From Methylobacterium oryzae (GTDB lineage Bacteria; Pseudomonadota; Alphaproteobacteria; Rhizobiales; Beijerinckiaceae), in the NCBI RefSeq assembly GCF_021398735.1, contig NZ_CP090349.1, positions 2,737,001 to 2,801,000 on the forward strand: 64,000 bases of DNA, in the 5' to 3' direction. The notes beneath the pieces are model-generated. The model was given only the letters and a program-made list of their open reading frames with translations, was not told the origin of the DNA and made no database searches. Of this stretch, positions 16,843-27,932 are shown piece after piece (the first letter of the stretch is position 1; the number at the start of each line of letters is the position of its first letter). Position numbers and translations under genes: made by a program.

Positions 16843-18033
16843 GTGACCGAACACAACATCCGCAACTTCGCGATCAACTTCGGCCCGCAGCACCCGGCGG
16901 CGCACGGCGTGCTGCGCCTCGTGCTGGAACTCGACGGCGAGGTGGTCGAGCGGGTCGACCCGCATATCGGGCTGCTCCACCGCGGCACCGAGAAGCTGAT
17001 CGAGTACAAGACCTACCTGCAGGCGACGCCCTATTTCGACCGGCTCGACTACGTGTCGCCGATGAACCAGGAGCACGCCTTCTGCCTGGCGATCGAGAAG
17101 CTCGCCGGGATCGAGGTGCCGCGCCGCGCGCAGCTGATCCGCGTGCTGTTCTGCGAGATCGGCCGCCTGCTGTCGCACCTGCTCAACGTCACCACGCAGG
17201 CGATGGACGTCGGCGCCCTCACGCCCCCGCTCTGGGGCTTCGAGGAGCGCGAGAAGCTGATGATCTTCTACGAGCGGGCCTCCGGCGCCCGGCTCCACGC
17301 CAACTACTTCCGGCCCGGCGGCGTCCACCAGGATCTGCCGCCGAAGCTCATCGACGACATCGACGCGTTCTGCGACCCGTTCCTGCAGGTCGTCCAGGAC
17401 CTCGACGACCTCGTCATGGCCAACCGCATCTTCAAGCAGCGCAACGTCGATATCGGCATCGTGTCGGTCGACGAGGCGATGGAGTGGGGCTTCTCGGGCG
17501 TGATGGTGCGCGGCTCGGGCATCCCGTGGGACCTGCGCAAGGCGCAGCCCTACGAGTGCTACGAGGAGATGGAGTTCGACATCCCCGTCGGGAAGAACGG
17601 CGACACCTACGATCGCCAGGTGATCCGCATGGAGGAGATGCGCGAATCCGTGCGCATCATGAAGCAGTGCGTCGCCAAGCTGCGCGAGCCCGCCGGCCAG
17701 GGTCCGATCGCCTCCGTCGACGGCAAGTTCGCGCCGCCGCCGCGCCGGGAGATGAAGCGCTCGATGGAGGCGCTCATCCACCACTTCAAGCTCTACACCG
17801 AGGGCTTCCACGTGCCCGAGGGCGAGGTCTACGCCGCGGTCGAGGCGCCGAAGGGCGAGTTCGGCGTGTACCTGGTGTCCGACGGGACCAACAAGCCGTA
17901 TCGCTGCAAGATCCGCGCGCCGGGCTTCGCGCACCTGCAGGCGATGGACTGGATGTGCCGCGGGCACCTCTTAGCCGACGTGTCCTGCGTGCTCGGCACG
18001 CTCGACATCGTGTTCGGCGAAGTGGATCGGTAA
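16843..18033 (+). CDS. nuoD: NADH-quinone oxidoreductase subunit D
   Basis: A 396-residue 49-kDa-type subunit that forms most of the quinone-binding cavity with NuoB. It starts with GTG at 16843 after GGAGAGCG. The quinone-site histidine lies in [15 protein letters not shown] near the N-terminus. Other family blocks are [15 protein letters not shown] and the C-terminal [18 protein letters not shown], in which the relics of the hydrogenase-like metal site are lost as usual. It is followed by nuoE after 10 bp. Confidence 0.98.
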   Translation: MTEHNIRNFAINFGPQHPAAHGVLRLVLELDGEVVERVDPHIGLLHRGTEKLIEYKTYLQATPYFDRLDYVSPMNQEHAFCLAIEKLAGIEVPRRAQLIRVLFCEIGRLLSHLLNVTTQAMDVGALTPPLWGFEEREKLMIFYERASGARLHANYFRPGGVHQDLPPKLIDDIDAFCDPFLQVVQDLDDLVMANRIFKQRNVDIGIVSVDEAMEWGFSGVMVRGSGIPWDLRKAQPYECYEEMEFDIPVGKNGDTYDRQVIRMEEMRESVRIMKQCVAKLREPAGQGPIASVDGKFAPPPRREMKRSMEALIHHFKLYTEGFHVPEGEVYAAVEAPKGEFGVYLVSDGTNKPYRCKIRAPGFAHLQAMDWMCRGHLLADVSCVLGTLDIVFGEVDR

Positions 18034-18043
18034 GACAGAAGCG

Positions 18044-19405
18044 ATGGCAAACCGCAGACTCGCCCCGGCCTCGGAGCAGCCCGAGAGCTTCGCGTTCTCC
18101 CCTGAGAATGCCGAGTGGGCCAAGACCCAGATCGCCAAGTACCCCGAAGGCCGCCAGGCCTCGGCGGTGATCTCGCTCCTGTGGCGGGCGCAGGAGCAGA
18201 ACGGCGGCTGGCTGCCGCGGGCGGCCATCGAGGCGGTGGCGGCCGAGCTCGGCATGCCGAACATCCGCGTGCTGGAGGTCGCGACCTTCTACACGATGTT
18301 CGCCCTCGAGCCCGTGGGCCGCTTCTGGATCCAGGTCTGCGGCACGGTCCCGTGCGATTCCTGCGGCGCGCGGGGCCTCAAGGAGATGCTCCAGGCCCGT
18401 CTGGGCCCGGCCGGACACGTCTCGGCCGACGGCAATTTCTCGTGGCTCGAGGTCGAGTGCCTCGGCGCCTGCTGCAACGCGCCGATGGTGCAGATCAACC
18501 AGGATTACTACGAGGACCTGACGCCCGAGTCCCTCGGCCAGCTGATGGACGACCTCGCCGCCGGCCGGCCCGTGAAGGTCGGCTCGCAGACCGGGCGCGT
18601 CTCGTCCGAGCCCCGGGACGCCGTGAACACCCTCACCGACCCGACGCTGTTCGACGGCTCGCGGGTCGGCGCGTGGCGCAAGCGCTTCGAGGAGGCCGGC
18701 AAGGCGGAGGAACCGGCCGCCCAGACCGGTGAAGCCGCGTCCAGCACGCAGCAGGCCGCCGAGAACCCGAAGCCGGCCCGGCCCGACGCCGGCCGCCCGG
18801 TCGAGCGTCCCGTGAGCGACGCTCCGGCCCAGCGCGCCGCCAACGGCGAGAGCCCGGTGAAGCCCGAGGATCGCGCCGACGCGGCCGAGCGCGGCCGCTC
18901 CACCGCCAAGCACGGCGCCGCCCGGCCGGGCGACGCGGACGTGCTCGACACGCCGGCCAAGCGCGTCGCCGAGGGCGAGCCCGCCGCCGGCGAGCAGGGC
19001 CACCAGGCGGTGCCGAACCGCGACGCCGTCCCGCAGCAGCCGGAGGCCTCCGGCGCCAGCGAGGGCGAGGTGGCGGCCGAGACCGAGGAGGCGCGCATCG
19101 CCGGCGCGCTCGCGGCCCTGCCGAAGGACGCGAGCCCCGAGCAGAAGGCCGACGCCGTGGGCAAGCGGCCGCCGGGGCTGGAGGCCGCCCGCGCCGGCAA
19201 GCCGGACGAGCTGACGCGCATCAAGGGCATCGGCCCGGGTAACAGCCAGCGCCTGAACGGGCTCGGCATCTACCATTTCGACCAGATCGCCGCCTGGTCC
19301 CGCGACGAGATCGCCTGGGTCGGCACCTACCTCGCGTTCCCGGGTCGCATCGACCGGGAGAACTGGGTGGGGCAGGCCAAGGCCCTGTCGGCGCCGGCTC
19401 AGTGA
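18044..19405 (+). CDS. nuoE: NADH-quinone oxidoreductase subunit E with long C-terminal extension
   Basis: A 453-residue protein, more than twice the usual 24-kDa subunit. Residues 1-190 are the thioredoxin-like NuoE domain with the N1a [2Fe-2S] ligands C99, C104, C139 and C143. Residues about 200-385 are an Ala/Glu/Pro-rich low-complexity linker. Residues about 385-453 form a helix-hairpin-helix-like module (LTRIKGIGPGNSQRLNGLG, then WVGQAKAL) that also appears appended to NuoE in other Hyphomicrobiales. The tail's function is unknown; docking or assembly is possible. The core works with NuoF in NADH oxidation. It is followed by nuoF after 9 bp. Confidence 0.96.
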   Translation: MANRRLAPASEQPESFAFSPENAEWAKTQIAKYPEGRQASAVISLLWRAQEQNGGWLPRAAIEAVAAELGMPNIRVLEVATFYTMFALEPVGRFWIQVCGTVPCDSCGARGLKEMLQARLGPAGHVSADGNFSWLEVECLGACCNAPMVQINQDYYEDLTPESLGQLMDDLAAGRPVKVGSQTGRVSSEPRDAVNTLTDPTLFDGSRVGAWRKRFEEAGKAEEPAAQTGEAASSTQQAAENPKPARPDAGRPVERPVSDAPAQRAANGESPVKPEDRADAAERGRSTAKHGAARPGDADVLDTPAKRVAEGEPAAGEQGHQAVPNRDAVPQQPEASGASEGEVAAETEEARIAGALAALPKDASPEQKADAVGKRPPGLEAARAGKPDELTRIKGIGPGNSQRLNGLGIYHFDQIAAWSRDEIAWVGTYLAFPGRIDRENWVGQAKALSAPAQ

Positions 19406-19414
19406 GGACCTGAC

Positions 19415-20716
19415 ATGCTGTCGGATCAGGATCGCATCTTCACCAACCTCTACGGCCTGCACTCGCCGGGCCTGGAGGCCGCCAAGAAGCGCGGCGCGTG
19501 GGACGGGACCAAGTTCCTGCTGGAGCAGGGCCGCGACTGGATCATCGAGGAGATGAAGGCCTCGGGCCTGCGCGGCCGCGGCGGCGCGGGCTTCCCCACC
19601 GGCCTCAAATGGTCGTTCATGCCCAAGAAGTCAGACGGGCGCCCGCACTACCTCGTGGTCAACGCCGACGAGTCGGAGCCGGGCACCTGCAAGGACCGGG
19701 AGATCATGCGGCACGACCCGCATCTCCTGATCGAGGGCTGCATGCTGGCCTGCTTCGCGATGAACGCGCATGCCTGCTACATCTACATCCGCGGTGAGTA
19801 CGTCGCCGAGAAGCACGCCCTCCAGAAGGCCGTGGACGAGGCCTACGCGGCCCGCCTCGTCGGCCAGTCGAACGTCCACGACTACCCGTTCGACATCTAC
19901 GTCCACCACGGCGCCGGCGCCTATATCTGCGGCGAGGAGACGGCGCTCATCGAGAGCCTCGAGGGCAAGAAGGGCATGCCGCGGCTGAAGCCGCCGTTCC
20001 CGGCCAATATGGGCCTCTACGGCTGCCCCACGACCGTGAACAACGTCGAGTCGATCGCGGTCGCCGGCACGATCCTGCGCCGGGGCGGCGCGTGGTTCGC
20101 CGGCCTCGGCGGCAAGAACAACACCGGCACCAAGCTCTTCTGCGTCTCCGGGCACGTCAACAAGCCGTGCAACGTCGAGGAGGAGCTCGGCATCACCTTC
20201 CGCGAGCTCATCGACCGCCATTGCGGCGGCATGCGCGGCGGCTGGGACAACCTGCTGTGCTCGATCCCGGGCGGCTCGTCGGTGCCGCTGGTGCCGGCCG
20301 AGCAGATCGTCGACGCCAAGATGGACTTCGACACCCTGCGCAACCTGGGCTCCGGCCTCGGCACCGCGGCGGTGATCGTGCTCGACAAGTCCACCGACAT
20401 CGTCGCGGCGATCACCCGGATCTCGTACTTCTACAAGCACGAATCCTGCGGCCAGTGCACGCCCTGCCGCGAGGGCACCGGCTGGATGTGGCGCGTCATG
20501 CAGCGCATGACCGAGGGCCGCGCGCAGAAGCGCGAGATCGACATGCTGTTCGAGGTCACCAAGCAGATCGAGGGGCACACGATCTGCGCGCTGGGCGACG
20601 CGGCGGCCTGGCCGATCCAGGGCCTGATCCGGCACTTCCGCCCCGAGATCGAGAAGCGCATCGACCGCTACACCGCCAACCCGCACAGCGAGCCTGTGCC
20701 GATGGCCGCCGAGTAA
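19415..20716 (+). CDS. nuoF: NADH-quinone oxidoreductase subunit F (NADH/FMN/N3)
   Basis: The 433-residue catalytic subunit that oxidises NADH. The NADH-binding loop [15 protein letters not shown] lies near residues 54-68, the FMN segment [19 protein letters not shown] near 167-185, and the N3 [4Fe-4S] ligands in [15 protein letters not shown] near 345-359 plus the cysteine in [11 protein letters not shown] near 390. It is followed not by the usual few bases but by a 192-bp spacer with a large palindromic element before nuoG. Confidence 0.98.
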   Translation: MLSDQDRIFTNLYGLHSPGLEAAKKRGAWDGTKFLLEQGRDWIIEEMKASGLRGRGGAGFPTGLKWSFMPKKSDGRPHYLVVNADESEPGTCKDREIMRHDPHLLIEGCMLACFAMNAHACYIYIRGEYVAEKHALQKAVDEAYAARLVGQSNVHDYPFDIYVHHGAGAYICGEETALIESLEGKKGMPRLKPPFPANMGLYGCPTTVNNVESIAVAGTILRRGGAWFAGLGGKNNTGTKLFCVSGHVNKPCNVEEELGITFRELIDRHCGGMRGGWDNLLCSIPGGSSVPLVPAEQIVDAKMDFDTLRNLGSGLGTAAVIVLDKSTDIVAAITRISYFYKHESCGQCTPCREGTGWMWRVMQRMTEGRAQKREIDMLFEVTKQIEGHTICALGDAAAWPIQGLIRHFRPEIEKRIDRYTANPHSEPVPMAAE

Positions 20717-20744
20717 GGGCGCTATGCCGGTGTCCAACCCACAG

Positions 20745-20856
20745 CCTCATCCTGAGGTGCCTGCGTCAGCGGGCCTCGAAGGAGTCCTCCAGAGATCGCG
20801 AGGCGGGCTGGACATCTCCTTCGAGGCTCGGCTGCGCCTCGCACCTCAGGATGAGG
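20745..20856. repeat. Nested palindromic element between nuoF and nuoG
   Basis: Outer arms of 16 bp are perfectly complementary (20745-20760 and 20841-20856; CCTCATCCTGAGGTGC). The pairing extends about 8 bases outward with two mismatches. Inside, a second perfect 12-bp pair (20773-20784 and 20816-20827; GCCTCGAAGGAG) forms a nested stem. A degenerate relative lies at 51783-51892. It is an intergenic mobile-type palindrome placed inside an operon; on the mRNA it would fold as a long cruciform-like hairpin between the nuoF stop and the nuoG start. Confidence 0.85.
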
Positions 20857-20908
20857 GCGTGGGTGGGATCCGGCCTCGCGCGTTTGGGCCAGTTTACGAG
20901 ACGATCCG

Positions 20909-22990
20909 ATGACAAAAATCCTCGTCGACGGCACCGAGGTCGACGTCCCCGCCGATTACACGCTGCTCCAGGCCTGCGAGGCCGCGGGGGCCGAGATCCC
21001 GCGCTTCTGCTTCCACGAGCGCCTGTCGATCGCCGGCAATTGCCGCATGTGCCTCGTCGAGCTGAAGGGCGCGCCGAAGCCGGTGGCCTCCTGCGCCTAC
21101 GCGGTGAAGGATTGCCGCCCCGGCCCGAACGGCGAGCCGCCTGAGGTGCTGACGCGCTCGCAGGGCACCAAGAAGGCCCGCGAGGGGGTGATGGAGTTCC
21201 TCCTCATCAACCACCCGCTCGACTGCCCGATCTGCGACCAGGGCGGCCACTGCGACCTGCAGGACCAGGCCATGGCCTACGGGGTCGATTCGACCCGCTA
21301 CACGGAGAACAAGCGGGCGGTCGAGGAGAAGCATATCGGCCCGCTGGTGCGGACCGCGATGAACCGCTGCATCCACTGCACCCGCTGCGTGCGCTTCCTC
21401 GCCGAGGTGGCGGGCGTGCCCGACCTCGGCGCCATCGGCCGCGGCGAGGACATGGAGATCACGAGCTACCTCGAGCAGTCGATGGCCTCGGAGCTGCAGG
21501 GCAACGTCGCCGACCTCTGCCCGGTGGGCGCCCTCGTGCACCGGCCGCAGAGCTACAACGTCCGGCCGTGGGAGCTGAACAAGACCGAGTCGGTCGACGT
21601 GATGGACGCGGTCGGCTCGTCGATCCGCATCGACACACGCGGCCGCGAGGTCATGCAGATCGAGCCGCGGATCAGCGAGGAGATCAACGAGGAGTGGATC
21701 TCCGACAAGACCCGCTACCACATCGACGGGCTGCGGATGCAGCGCCTCGACCGGCCGTACCTGCGCGAGAACGGCCGGCTGCGGCCCGCCTCCTGGGGTG
21801 AGGCGTTCCAGGCCATCGCCGCGAAGGTGAAGGGCACGGATCCGAAGCGCGTCGGCGCGGTCGTCGGCGACCTCGCGGGCGTCGAGGAGATCTTCGCACT
21901 CCGCGAGCTGGTCAGGAGCCTCGGCTCGCCGAACCTCGACTGCCGCCAGACCGATGCCGGCCTCGACCCGGCGCTCGGCCGCGCCTCCTACATCTTCAAC
22001 CCGACCATCCCGGGCATCGAGGCGGCGGACGCGATCCTGATCGTCGGCGCCAACCCGCGCACCGAGGCCTCGCTGCTGAACGTCCGTATCCGCAAGCGCT
22101 GGCGCATGGCCCCGCTGGCGGTGGGCGTGATCGGCGAGCCGGTCGACCTGACCTACCCGAGCCACTACATCGGCGCCGGCCCCGACTCACTCGCGGCGCT
22201 CGCCCGCGGCGAGCACAGCTTCCTCGAGATCCTCAAGGAGGCGAAGGCGCCGCTCGTCATCGTCGGCGCCAATGCGGCGCCGGGCATCCTGGCCGCTGCC
22301 GCCTCCCTCGCGAAGGAGATCGGCGCGGTCTCGGCCGAGGGGAACGGCTTCGGCGTGCTGCACACGGCCGCGGCCCGGGTCGGCGCGCTCGATCTCGGCT
22401 TCGTGCCGGGGGAGGGCGGCCTGACCTTCACGCAGATGCTGGAGCCGGGCGCGCTCGACGTCCTGTTCAACCTCGGCGCCGACGAGCGCGACGTCGCCCC
22501 GGGCGCCTTCGTGGTCTACCAGGGCAGCCACGGCGACCGCGGCGCCGCCCGCGCCGACGTGATCCTGCCGGGGGCCGCCTACAGCGAGAAGTCGGCGACC
22601 TGGGTGAACACCGAGGGCCGGGTCCAGATGGGCAACCGCGCCGCCTTCCCGCCGGGCGACGCCCGCGAGGACTGGGCGATCCTGCGCGCGCTCTCGGACG
22701 TGCTGGGCAAGCGCCTGCCGTTCGACTCGCTGACCGCGCTGCGCCGCGCGCTCTACGCCGCCCACCCGCATCTGGCGGCGGTCGGCGCCGTCGAGCCGGG
22801 CAACGTGACCGAGGCGGTCGACCGGCTCGCCGGCCTCGGCGGCACCGCGACCGGTCCGGCCTTCGCGTCGCCCGTGACCGACTTCTACCTCACCAACCCG
22901 ATCGCCCGCGCCTCGCGGATCCTCGCGGAGTGCTCGCGCCTCGCCCGGGAGCGCGCCGCCGAGGCGCAGCCCCTCGCGGCGGCCGAGTAG
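20909..22990 (+). CDS. nuoG: NADH-quinone oxidoreductase subunit G
   Basis: The 693-residue largest peripheral subunit. The N-terminal ferredoxin domain has N1b ligands C34, C45, C48 and C62. The N5 cluster uses the His-x3-Cys-x2-Cys-x5-Cys motif H102, C106, C109 and C115. The N4 [4Fe-4S] set follows in [10 protein letters not shown], closed by the distal cysteine in LCPVGAL. The rest is a molybdopterin-oxidoreductase-like scaffold without cofactor. The N7 cysteine set found in E. coli is not seen, which is normal for alphaproteobacteria. It ends 13 bp before nuoH. Confidence 0.97.
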   Translation: MTKILVDGTEVDVPADYTLLQACEAAGAEIPRFCFHERLSIAGNCRMCLVELKGAPKPVASCAYAVKDCRPGPNGEPPEVLTRSQGTKKAREGVMEFLLINHPLDCPICDQGGHCDLQDQAMAYGVDSTRYTENKRAVEEKHIGPLVRTAMNRCIHCTRCVRFLAEVAGVPDLGAIGRGEDMEITSYLEQSMASELQGNVADLCPVGALVHRPQSYNVRPWELNKTESVDVMDAVGSSIRIDTRGREVMQIEPRISEEINEEWISDKTRYHIDGLRMQRLDRPYLRENGRLRPASWGEAFQAIAAKVKGTDPKRVGAVVGDLAGVEEIFALRELVRSLGSPNLDCRQTDAGLDPALGRASYIFNPTIPGIEAADAILIVGANPRTEASLLNVRIRKRWRMAPLAVGVIGEPVDLTYPSHYIGAGPDSLAALARGEHSFLEILKEAKAPLVIVGANAAPGILAAAASLAKEIGAVSAEGNGFGVLHTAAARVGALDLGFVPGEGGLTFTQMLEPGALDVLFNLGADERDVAPGAFVVYQGSHGDRGAARADVILPGAAYSEKSATWVNTEGRVQMGNRAAFPPGDAREDWAILRALSDVLGKRLPFDSLTALRRALYAAHPHLAAVGAVEPGNVTEAVDRLAGLGGTATGPAFASPVTDFYLTNPIARASRILAECSRLARERAAEAQPLAAAE

Positions 22991-23003
22991 GAGCTCAAGA
23001 CCG

Positions 23004-24026
23004 ATGACGCCGCTCGAAATCCTCGGGACCGTGCTCCTGATCGTGCTGAAGAGCTTCGTGCTGCTCTCGGCACTCCTCGTCTTCATCGCCTACGCGCTGC
23101 TCGCCGACCGCAAGATCTGGGCGGCGGTGCAGCTCCGCCGCGGCCCGAACGTGGTCGGGCCGTTCGGCCTGTTCCAGTCCTTTGCCGACCTGATCAAGTT
23201 CGTGATCAAGGAGCCGGTGATCCCGGCGGGCGCCAACAAGGCGATCTACCTGCTGGCGCCGCTGGTCTTCGCGATGCTCGCCCTGTCGAGCTGGGCGGTG
23301 ATCCCGCTCGCGGACGGCTGGGCGATCGCCGACATCAATGTCGGCATCACCTACATCTTCGCGATCTCGTCGCTCGGCGTGTACGGCGTCATCATGGGCG
23401 GATGGGCGTCGAACTCGAAATACGCCTTCCTCGGCGCCCTCCGCTCCGCGGCCCAGATGATCTCCTACGAGGTCTCGCTCGGCTTCGTGATCATCTGCGT
23501 GCTGCTCTGCGCCGGCTCGCTCAACCTCTCGCGCATCGTGATGGCGCAGGACACCAGCCTCGGCCTGTTCGGCTGGTACTGGCTGTGGCTGTTCCCGATG
23601 TTCGTGGTGTTCTTCGTCTCGGCGCTCGCCGAGACCAACCGCCCGCCCTTCGACCTGCCGGAGGCGGAGTCGGAGCTCGTGGCCGGCTACATGGTCGAGT
23701 ACTCCTCGACGCCGTACCTGCTGTTCATGCTCGGCGAGTACGTCGCCATCATGAGCATGTGCGCCCTCGGGACCATCCTGTTCCTGGGCGGCTGGCTGTC
23801 CCCGATCCCGTTCGCGCCCTTCACCTGGGTGCCGGGCGTGATCTGGTTCACCCTGAAGGCCAGCTTCCTGTTCTTCCTGTTCGCGATGGTGAAGTCCATC
23901 GTGCCCCGCTACCGCTACGACCAGCTCATGCGTCTCGGCTGGAAGGTCTTCCTGCCGATCTCCCTGATCTCGGTCGTCGTCGTCGCCTTCGTGCTCAAGC
24001 TGACCGGCCTCGCGCCGGGCGCCTGA
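23004..24026 (+). CDS. nuoH: NADH-quinone oxidoreductase subunit H
   Basis: The 340-residue membrane subunit linking the peripheral arm to the proton-pumping arm, with eight to nine helices. Conserved blocks include [19 protein letters not shown] (loop 1, near the quinone entry), the [20 protein letters not shown] loop with its acidic cluster, and [17 protein letters not shown] near the C-terminus. It is followed by nuoI after 27 bp. Confidence 0.98.
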   Translation: MTPLEILGTVLLIVLKSFVLLSALLVFIAYALLADRKIWAAVQLRRGPNVVGPFGLFQSFADLIKFVIKEPVIPAGANKAIYLLAPLVFAMLALSSWAVIPLADGWAIADINVGITYIFAISSLGVYGVIMGGWASNSKYAFLGALRSAAQMISYEVSLGFVIICVLLCAGSLNLSRIVMAQDTSLGLFGWYWLWLFPMFVVFFVSALAETNRPPFDLPEAESELVAGYMVEYSSTPYLLFMLGEYVAIMSMCALGTILFLGGWLSPIPFAPFTWVPGVIWFTLKASFLFFLFAMVKSIVPRYRYDQLMRLGWKVFLPISLISVVVVAFVLKLTGLAPGA

Positions 24027-24053
24027 GCCCCCCTTCGCATCGGAGATCCGGGC

Positions 24054-24542
24054 ATGAAGCTCGATCAGGTCGCCAAGAGCCTCCTCCTGAAGGAGTTCGT
24101 GTCCGGGATGATCCTCGGCATGCGCTACTTCTTCAAGCCGAAGGCCACGATCAACTACCCCTTCGAGATGGGCCATCGCGGTCCGCGCTTCCGGGGCGAG
24201 CACGCGCTGCGCCGCTACCCGAACGGCGAGGAGCGCTGCATCGCGTGCAAGCTCTGCGAGGCGATCTGCCCGGCGCAGGCGATCACCATCGAGGCGGGCC
24301 CCCGGCGCAACGACGGCACCCGCCGCACGACGCGCTACGACATCGACATGGTGAAGTGCATCTACTGCGGCATGTGCCAGGAGGCCTGCCCGGTGGACGC
24401 CATCGTGGAAGGGCCGAACTTCGAGTTCTCGGTGGAGACCCGCGAGGAGCTCCTCTACGACAAGCAGAAGCTCCTGCTGAACGGTGACCGCTGGGAGCGC
24501 GAGATCGCCCGCAACATCGCGATGGACGCGCCGTATCGCTGA
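24054..24542 (+). CDS. nuoI: NADH-quinone oxidoreductase subunit I
   Basis: A 162-residue 8Fe ferredoxin-type subunit carrying clusters N6a and N6b. The two motifs are complete: C62-x2-C65-x2-C68-x3-C72 ([13 protein letters not shown]) and C102-x2-C105-x2-C108-x3-C112 ([13 protein letters not shown]). A short amphipathic N-terminus docks it on NuoH. A 222-bp spacer with a palindromic element separates it from nuoJ. Confidence 0.98.
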   Translation: MKLDQVAKSLLLKEFVSGMILGMRYFFKPKATINYPFEMGHRGPRFRGEHALRRYPNGEERCIACKLCEAICPAQAITIEAGPRRNDGTRRTTRYDIDMVKCIYCGMCQEACPVDAIVEGPNFEFSVETREELLYDKQKLLLNGDRWEREIARNIAMDAPYR

Positions 24543-24601
24543 GCCGTCGTCCCGGGCACCGGTCGCCGGTGCCCGGCAGAAGATGACGCGAAAACAAGGC
24601 C

Positions 24602-24644
24602 CTAGAGCGTCGCACCGGTTCCCGGTTCCGGTGGGATGCTCTAG
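24602..24644. repeat. Palindromic element between nuoI and nuoJ
   Basis: Arms of 17 bp (24602-24618 and 24628-24644) match at 15 of 17 positions (CTAGAGCGTCGCACCGG against its complement), with a 9-base loop. It forms a compact hairpin within the operon mRNA. A partial copy of the CTAGAGCG end appears at 9659. It is unrelated in sequence to the nuoF-nuoG element. Confidence 0.8.
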
Positions 24645-24764
24645 AGCCATGCCGGGGGCGCTGTTGTGCCCCCGTCGACCGGGTTCTATAGACGGGCCGC
24701 CCGCCGCGGACCGTCTCCACGCACGGCAGAAGGGGCCGCTCCGGCGGCCGATCCCGATCAGCGC

Positions 24765-25385
24765 ATGACCGCAGCAGCCGCCTTCTTCTATCTGTTCGCG
24801 AGCATCACGGTCGCGTCGGGCTTCATGGTGATCGCCTCGCGCAATCCCGTCGCCTCGGTGCTGTTCCTGATCCTCGCCTTCGTGAACGCCGCCGGACTGT
24901 TCGTCCTGATGGGCGCCGAGTTCCTCGCGATGATCCTCGTGGTCGTCTACGTCGGCGCGGTCGCGGTGCTGTTCCTGTTCGTGGTGATGATGCTCGACGT
25001 CGATTTCGCCGAGCTGCGCCAGGGCTTCCAGCAGTATCTCCCGATCGGCGCCCTGATCGGCGCGATCTTCTTGGTCGAGATCCTGCTGGTCGTCGGCTCG
25101 TGGAGCATCGACCCGGGCCTCGTCCAGGCCCCGCTCGGCAACGTCGCCTCGGCCGAGAACCTCACCAATGCCCAGGCGCTGGGCCGCGTGATCTACACGG
25201 ACTACGCCTACTTCTTCCAGCTCGCCGGCCTGATCCTGCTGGTCGCCATGATCGGCGCCATCGTGCTGACGCTGCGCGACCGGCCGGGCGTCAAGCGCCA
25301 GAACATCGCGGTCCAGAACGCCCGCACCCAGGCCATGGCGGTCGAGACCCGCAAGGTCCCCTCGCGCCAAGGTGTCGAGGTCTGA
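24765..25385 (+). CDS. nuoJ: NADH-quinone oxidoreductase subunit J
   Basis: A 206-residue membrane subunit with five helices. The conserved pi-bulge helix lies in [20 protein letters not shown] place the start at ATG 24765 because the protein [11 protein letters not shown] then begins directly with helix 1; the open frame extends upstream to 24666 but reads as non-membrane Arg/Pro-rich sequence. The C-terminal tail after helix 5 ([19 protein letters not shown]) is basic. It is followed by nuoK after 34 bp. Confidence 0.96.
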   Translation: MTAAAAFFYLFASITVASGFMVIASRNPVASVLFLILAFVNAAGLFVLMGAEFLAMILVVVYVGAVAVLFLFVVMMLDVDFAELRQGFQQYLPIGALIGAIFLVEILLVVGSWSIDPGLVQAPLGNVASAENLTNAQALGRVIYTDYAYFFQLAGLILLVAMIGAIVLTLRDRPGVKRQNIAVQNARTQAMAVETRKVPSRQGVEV

Positions 25386-25419
25386 TGCGCGCGCTGATGA
25401 GAGCCGGAGGAATCGAACG

Positions 25420-25725
25420 ATGATCGGCCTGAGCCACTACCTCACCGTCGCGGCGATCCTGTTCACGCTCGGCGTGCTCGGCATCTTCATCAACCGCAAG
25501 AACATCATCGTCATCCTGATGTCGGTCGAGCTGATCCTGCTCTCGGTCAACATCAACCTCGTCGCCTTCTCGACGCAGCTGAACGACATCACCGGACAGG
25601 TCTTCGCCCTGTTCGTGCTGACCGTCGCGGCCGCCGAATCGGCGATCGGCCTCGCCATCCTGGTGGTGTTCTTCCGCAACCGCGGCTCGATCGCGGTGGA
25701 AGACGTCAGCATGATGAAGGGCTAG
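25420..25725 (+). CDS. nuoK: NADH-quinone oxidoreductase subunit K
   Basis: A 101-residue subunit with three helices and the two conserved membrane glutamates (VELILLSVN in helix 2, [11 protein letters not shown] in helix 3) that take part in proton translocation. ATG at 25420 follows GCCGGAGG. The open frame runs 16 codons further upstream without a family match, so that part is not used. The 82-bp gap to nuoL holds only a small GC-rich hairpin. Confidence 0.97.
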   Translation: MIGLSHYLTVAAILFTLGVLGIFINRKNIIVILMSVELILLSVNINLVAFSTQLNDITGQVFALFVLTVAAAESAIGLAILVVFFRNRGSIAVEDVSMMKG

Positions 25726-25807
25726 GGCCTTCCCCTTCGCGCGCCCCGAGTGACATCCGGACGCCGCCGCTTCGCGGCCGGCCCGGAGGACGGACTGCAA
25801 GAGAGCG

Positions 25808-27931
25808 ATGTATCACGCGATCGTCTTCTTCCCGCTCATCGGCTTCCTGATCGCCGGCCTGTTCGGCCGGTACATCGGGGCGCGGGCCTGTGAGTACATC
25901 ACCACGTCCTTCCTCGCCTTCACGGCGCTGATCGCCTGGGGCGTGTTCATCGACGGCGGGCCGGCCGAGCGCGTGCAGGTGGCGTCCTGGTTCGCGGCCG
26001 GCGACCTCCAGGTCGACTGGGCCTTCAAGGTCGACACCCTGACCCGGGTGATGCTGGTCGTCGTGACCACCGTCTCGACCCTCGTGCACCTCTACTCCGT
26101 GGGCTACATGGAGGAGGATCCGCACCGGCCGCGCTTCTTCGCCTACCTGTCGCTGTTCACCTTCGCCATGCTGATGCTGGTGACGGCCGACAACCTCGTC
26201 CAGATGTTCTTCGGCTGGGAGGGCGTGGGCCTCGCCTCGTACCTGCTGATCGGCTTCTGGTACGAGAAGCCCTCGGCCAACGCCGCCGCCATGAAGGCGT
26301 TCATCGTCAACCGCGTCGGCGATTTCGGCTTCTCGCTCGGCATCTTCCTGGTCTTCGTGCTGACCGGCTCGGTGGCGTTCGACGCCGTCTTCGGCAAGGT
26401 CGACGCGATCAAGACGCTGAGCTTCCACCTCCTCGGCTACGACTGGAACGCCCTGACACTGGCCTGCCTGCTGCTGTTCATGGGCGCCATGGGCAAGTCG
26501 GCGCAGTTCCTGCTGCACACGTGGCTGCCCGACGCCATGGAGGGCCCGACCCCGGTCTCGGCGCTGATCCATGCCGCCACGATGGTCACCGCCGGCGTGT
26601 TCATGGTCGCCCGCCTGTCGCCGCTCTTCGAGGAGGCGCCGAACGCGCTGATCGTCGTGACGGTGATCGGCGGCATCACGTCCCTGTTCGCGGCCACGAT
26701 CGGCCTCGTGCAGAACGACATCAAGCGGGTGATCGCCTACTCGACCTGCTCGCAGCTCGGCTACATGTTCGTGGCGCTCGGCGTCGGCGCCTACGCGGCC
26801 GGCGTGTTCCACCTGTTCACCCACGCCTTCTTCAAGGCGCTGCTGTTCCTCGGCGCCGGCTCGGTCATCCACGCGATGCACCACGAGCAGGACATGCGGA
26901 ACATGGGCGGCCTGCGCCGCTACATCCCCTACACCAGCGCCATGATGGCGATCGGTTCGCTCGCGCTGATCGGCTTCCCCTACACGGCCGGCTACTACTC
27001 GAAGGACGCGATCATCGAGGCGGCCTACGCCTCGACCCGCCCCGGGCACACGCTCGCCTTCCTGTGCACCGTGGTGGCGGCGTTCTTCACCTCGTTCTAC
27101 TCCTGGCGCCTGTTCTTCATGACCTTCGAGGGCCCGGCCCGCTGGGGCGCCCACGCCGCCCACGATCAGCACCACGCGCCCGCGGTCGCCCACGCGACTA
27201 CGGCCCACGCGACCATGGCCCACGAGGCCGACGGCGCGCCCGGGCACACCGAGGGCGTCGCCCACGACGACAAGGGCCACGACATCGAGCCGGCCCACAA
27301 GAGCGACCTCGTCGCCGACGACCACCACGGGCACGGCCACCACGGCGACCACACGCCCCACGAGAGCCCGCTGGTGATGACGATCCCGCTGGCGATCCTC
27401 GCCTTCGGCGCGCTGTTCGCCGGGATCATCTTCCACAACCGCTTCATCGGCGAGGGGATGGAGGCATTCTGGGGTCACGCACTGGCGCACGGCCCGAACA
27501 ACCACATCATGCACGAGATCCACGACGTCCCGGCGCTGGTCTCGTACTCGCCACTGATCATGCTAATCCTCGGCTTCGTCGTGGCCTACTGGATGTACAT
27601 CCGCCGGCCGGAACTGCCGGGCGCGCTCGCCGCGCAGCAGCCGTCGCTGTACCGGTTCCTGCTGAACAAGTGGTACTTCGACGAGATCTACGACCGGATC
27701 TTCGTCCGCCCGGCCAAGGATTTCGGCCTGTTCCTCTGGAAGCAGGGCGACGGCCGGATCATCGACGGCCTCGGGCCGAACGGGATCGCGGCGCGCGTCG
27801 TGGACGTGACCCGCGGGGTGGTCCGTCTCCAGACCGGCTACGTCTACCACTACGCCTTCGTCATGCTCATCGGCGTCGCCGGCCTGATCAGCTGGTACCT
27901 GATGTCCGGCCTGCCCAAGGGTGCACACTGA
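25808..27931 (+). CDS. nuoL: NADH-quinone oxidoreductase subunit L (antiporter-like)
   Basis: The 707-residue distal proton-pumping subunit with about 14-16 helices. The pump signature is present: the glutamate in [17 protein letters not shown] and lysines in [29 protein letters not shown], with the broken helix around the [15 protein letters not shown] block. Residues about 447-520 form a large hydrophilic insert with some 18 histidines among Ala, Asp and Gly, between membrane helices. The amphipathic lateral helix and final helix follow. nuoM starts one base after the stop. Confidence 0.97.
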   Translation: MYHAIVFFPLIGFLIAGLFGRYIGARACEYITTSFLAFTALIAWGVFIDGGPAERVQVASWFAAGDLQVDWAFKVDTLTRVMLVVVTTVSTLVHLYSVGYMEEDPHRPRFFAYLSLFTFAMLMLVTADNLVQMFFGWEGVGLASYLLIGFWYEKPSANAAAMKAFIVNRVGDFGFSLGIFLVFVLTGSVAFDAVFGKVDAIKTLSFHLLGYDWNALTLACLLLFMGAMGKSAQFLLHTWLPDAMEGPTPVSALIHAATMVTAGVFMVARLSPLFEEAPNALIVVTVIGGITSLFAATIGLVQNDIKRVIAYSTCSQLGYMFVALGVGAYAAGVFHLFTHAFFKALLFLGAGSVIHAMHHEQDMRNMGGLRRYIPYTSAMMAIGSLALIGFPYTAGYYSKDAIIEAAYASTRPGHTLAFLCTVVAAFFTSFYSWRLFFMTFEGPARWGAHAAHDQHHAPAVAHATTAHATMAHEADGAPGHTEGVAHDDKGHDIEPAHKSDLVADDHHGHGHHGDHTPHESPLVMTIPLAILAFGALFAGIIFHNRFIGEGMEAFWGHALAHGPNNHIMHEIHDVPALVSYSPLIMLILGFVVAYWMYIRRPELPGALAAQQPSLYRFLLNKWYFDEIYDRIFVRPAKDFGLFLWKQGDGRIIDGLGPNGIAARVVDVTRGVVRLQTGYVYHYAFVMLIGVAGLISWYLMSGLPKGAH

Positions 27932-27932
27932 C

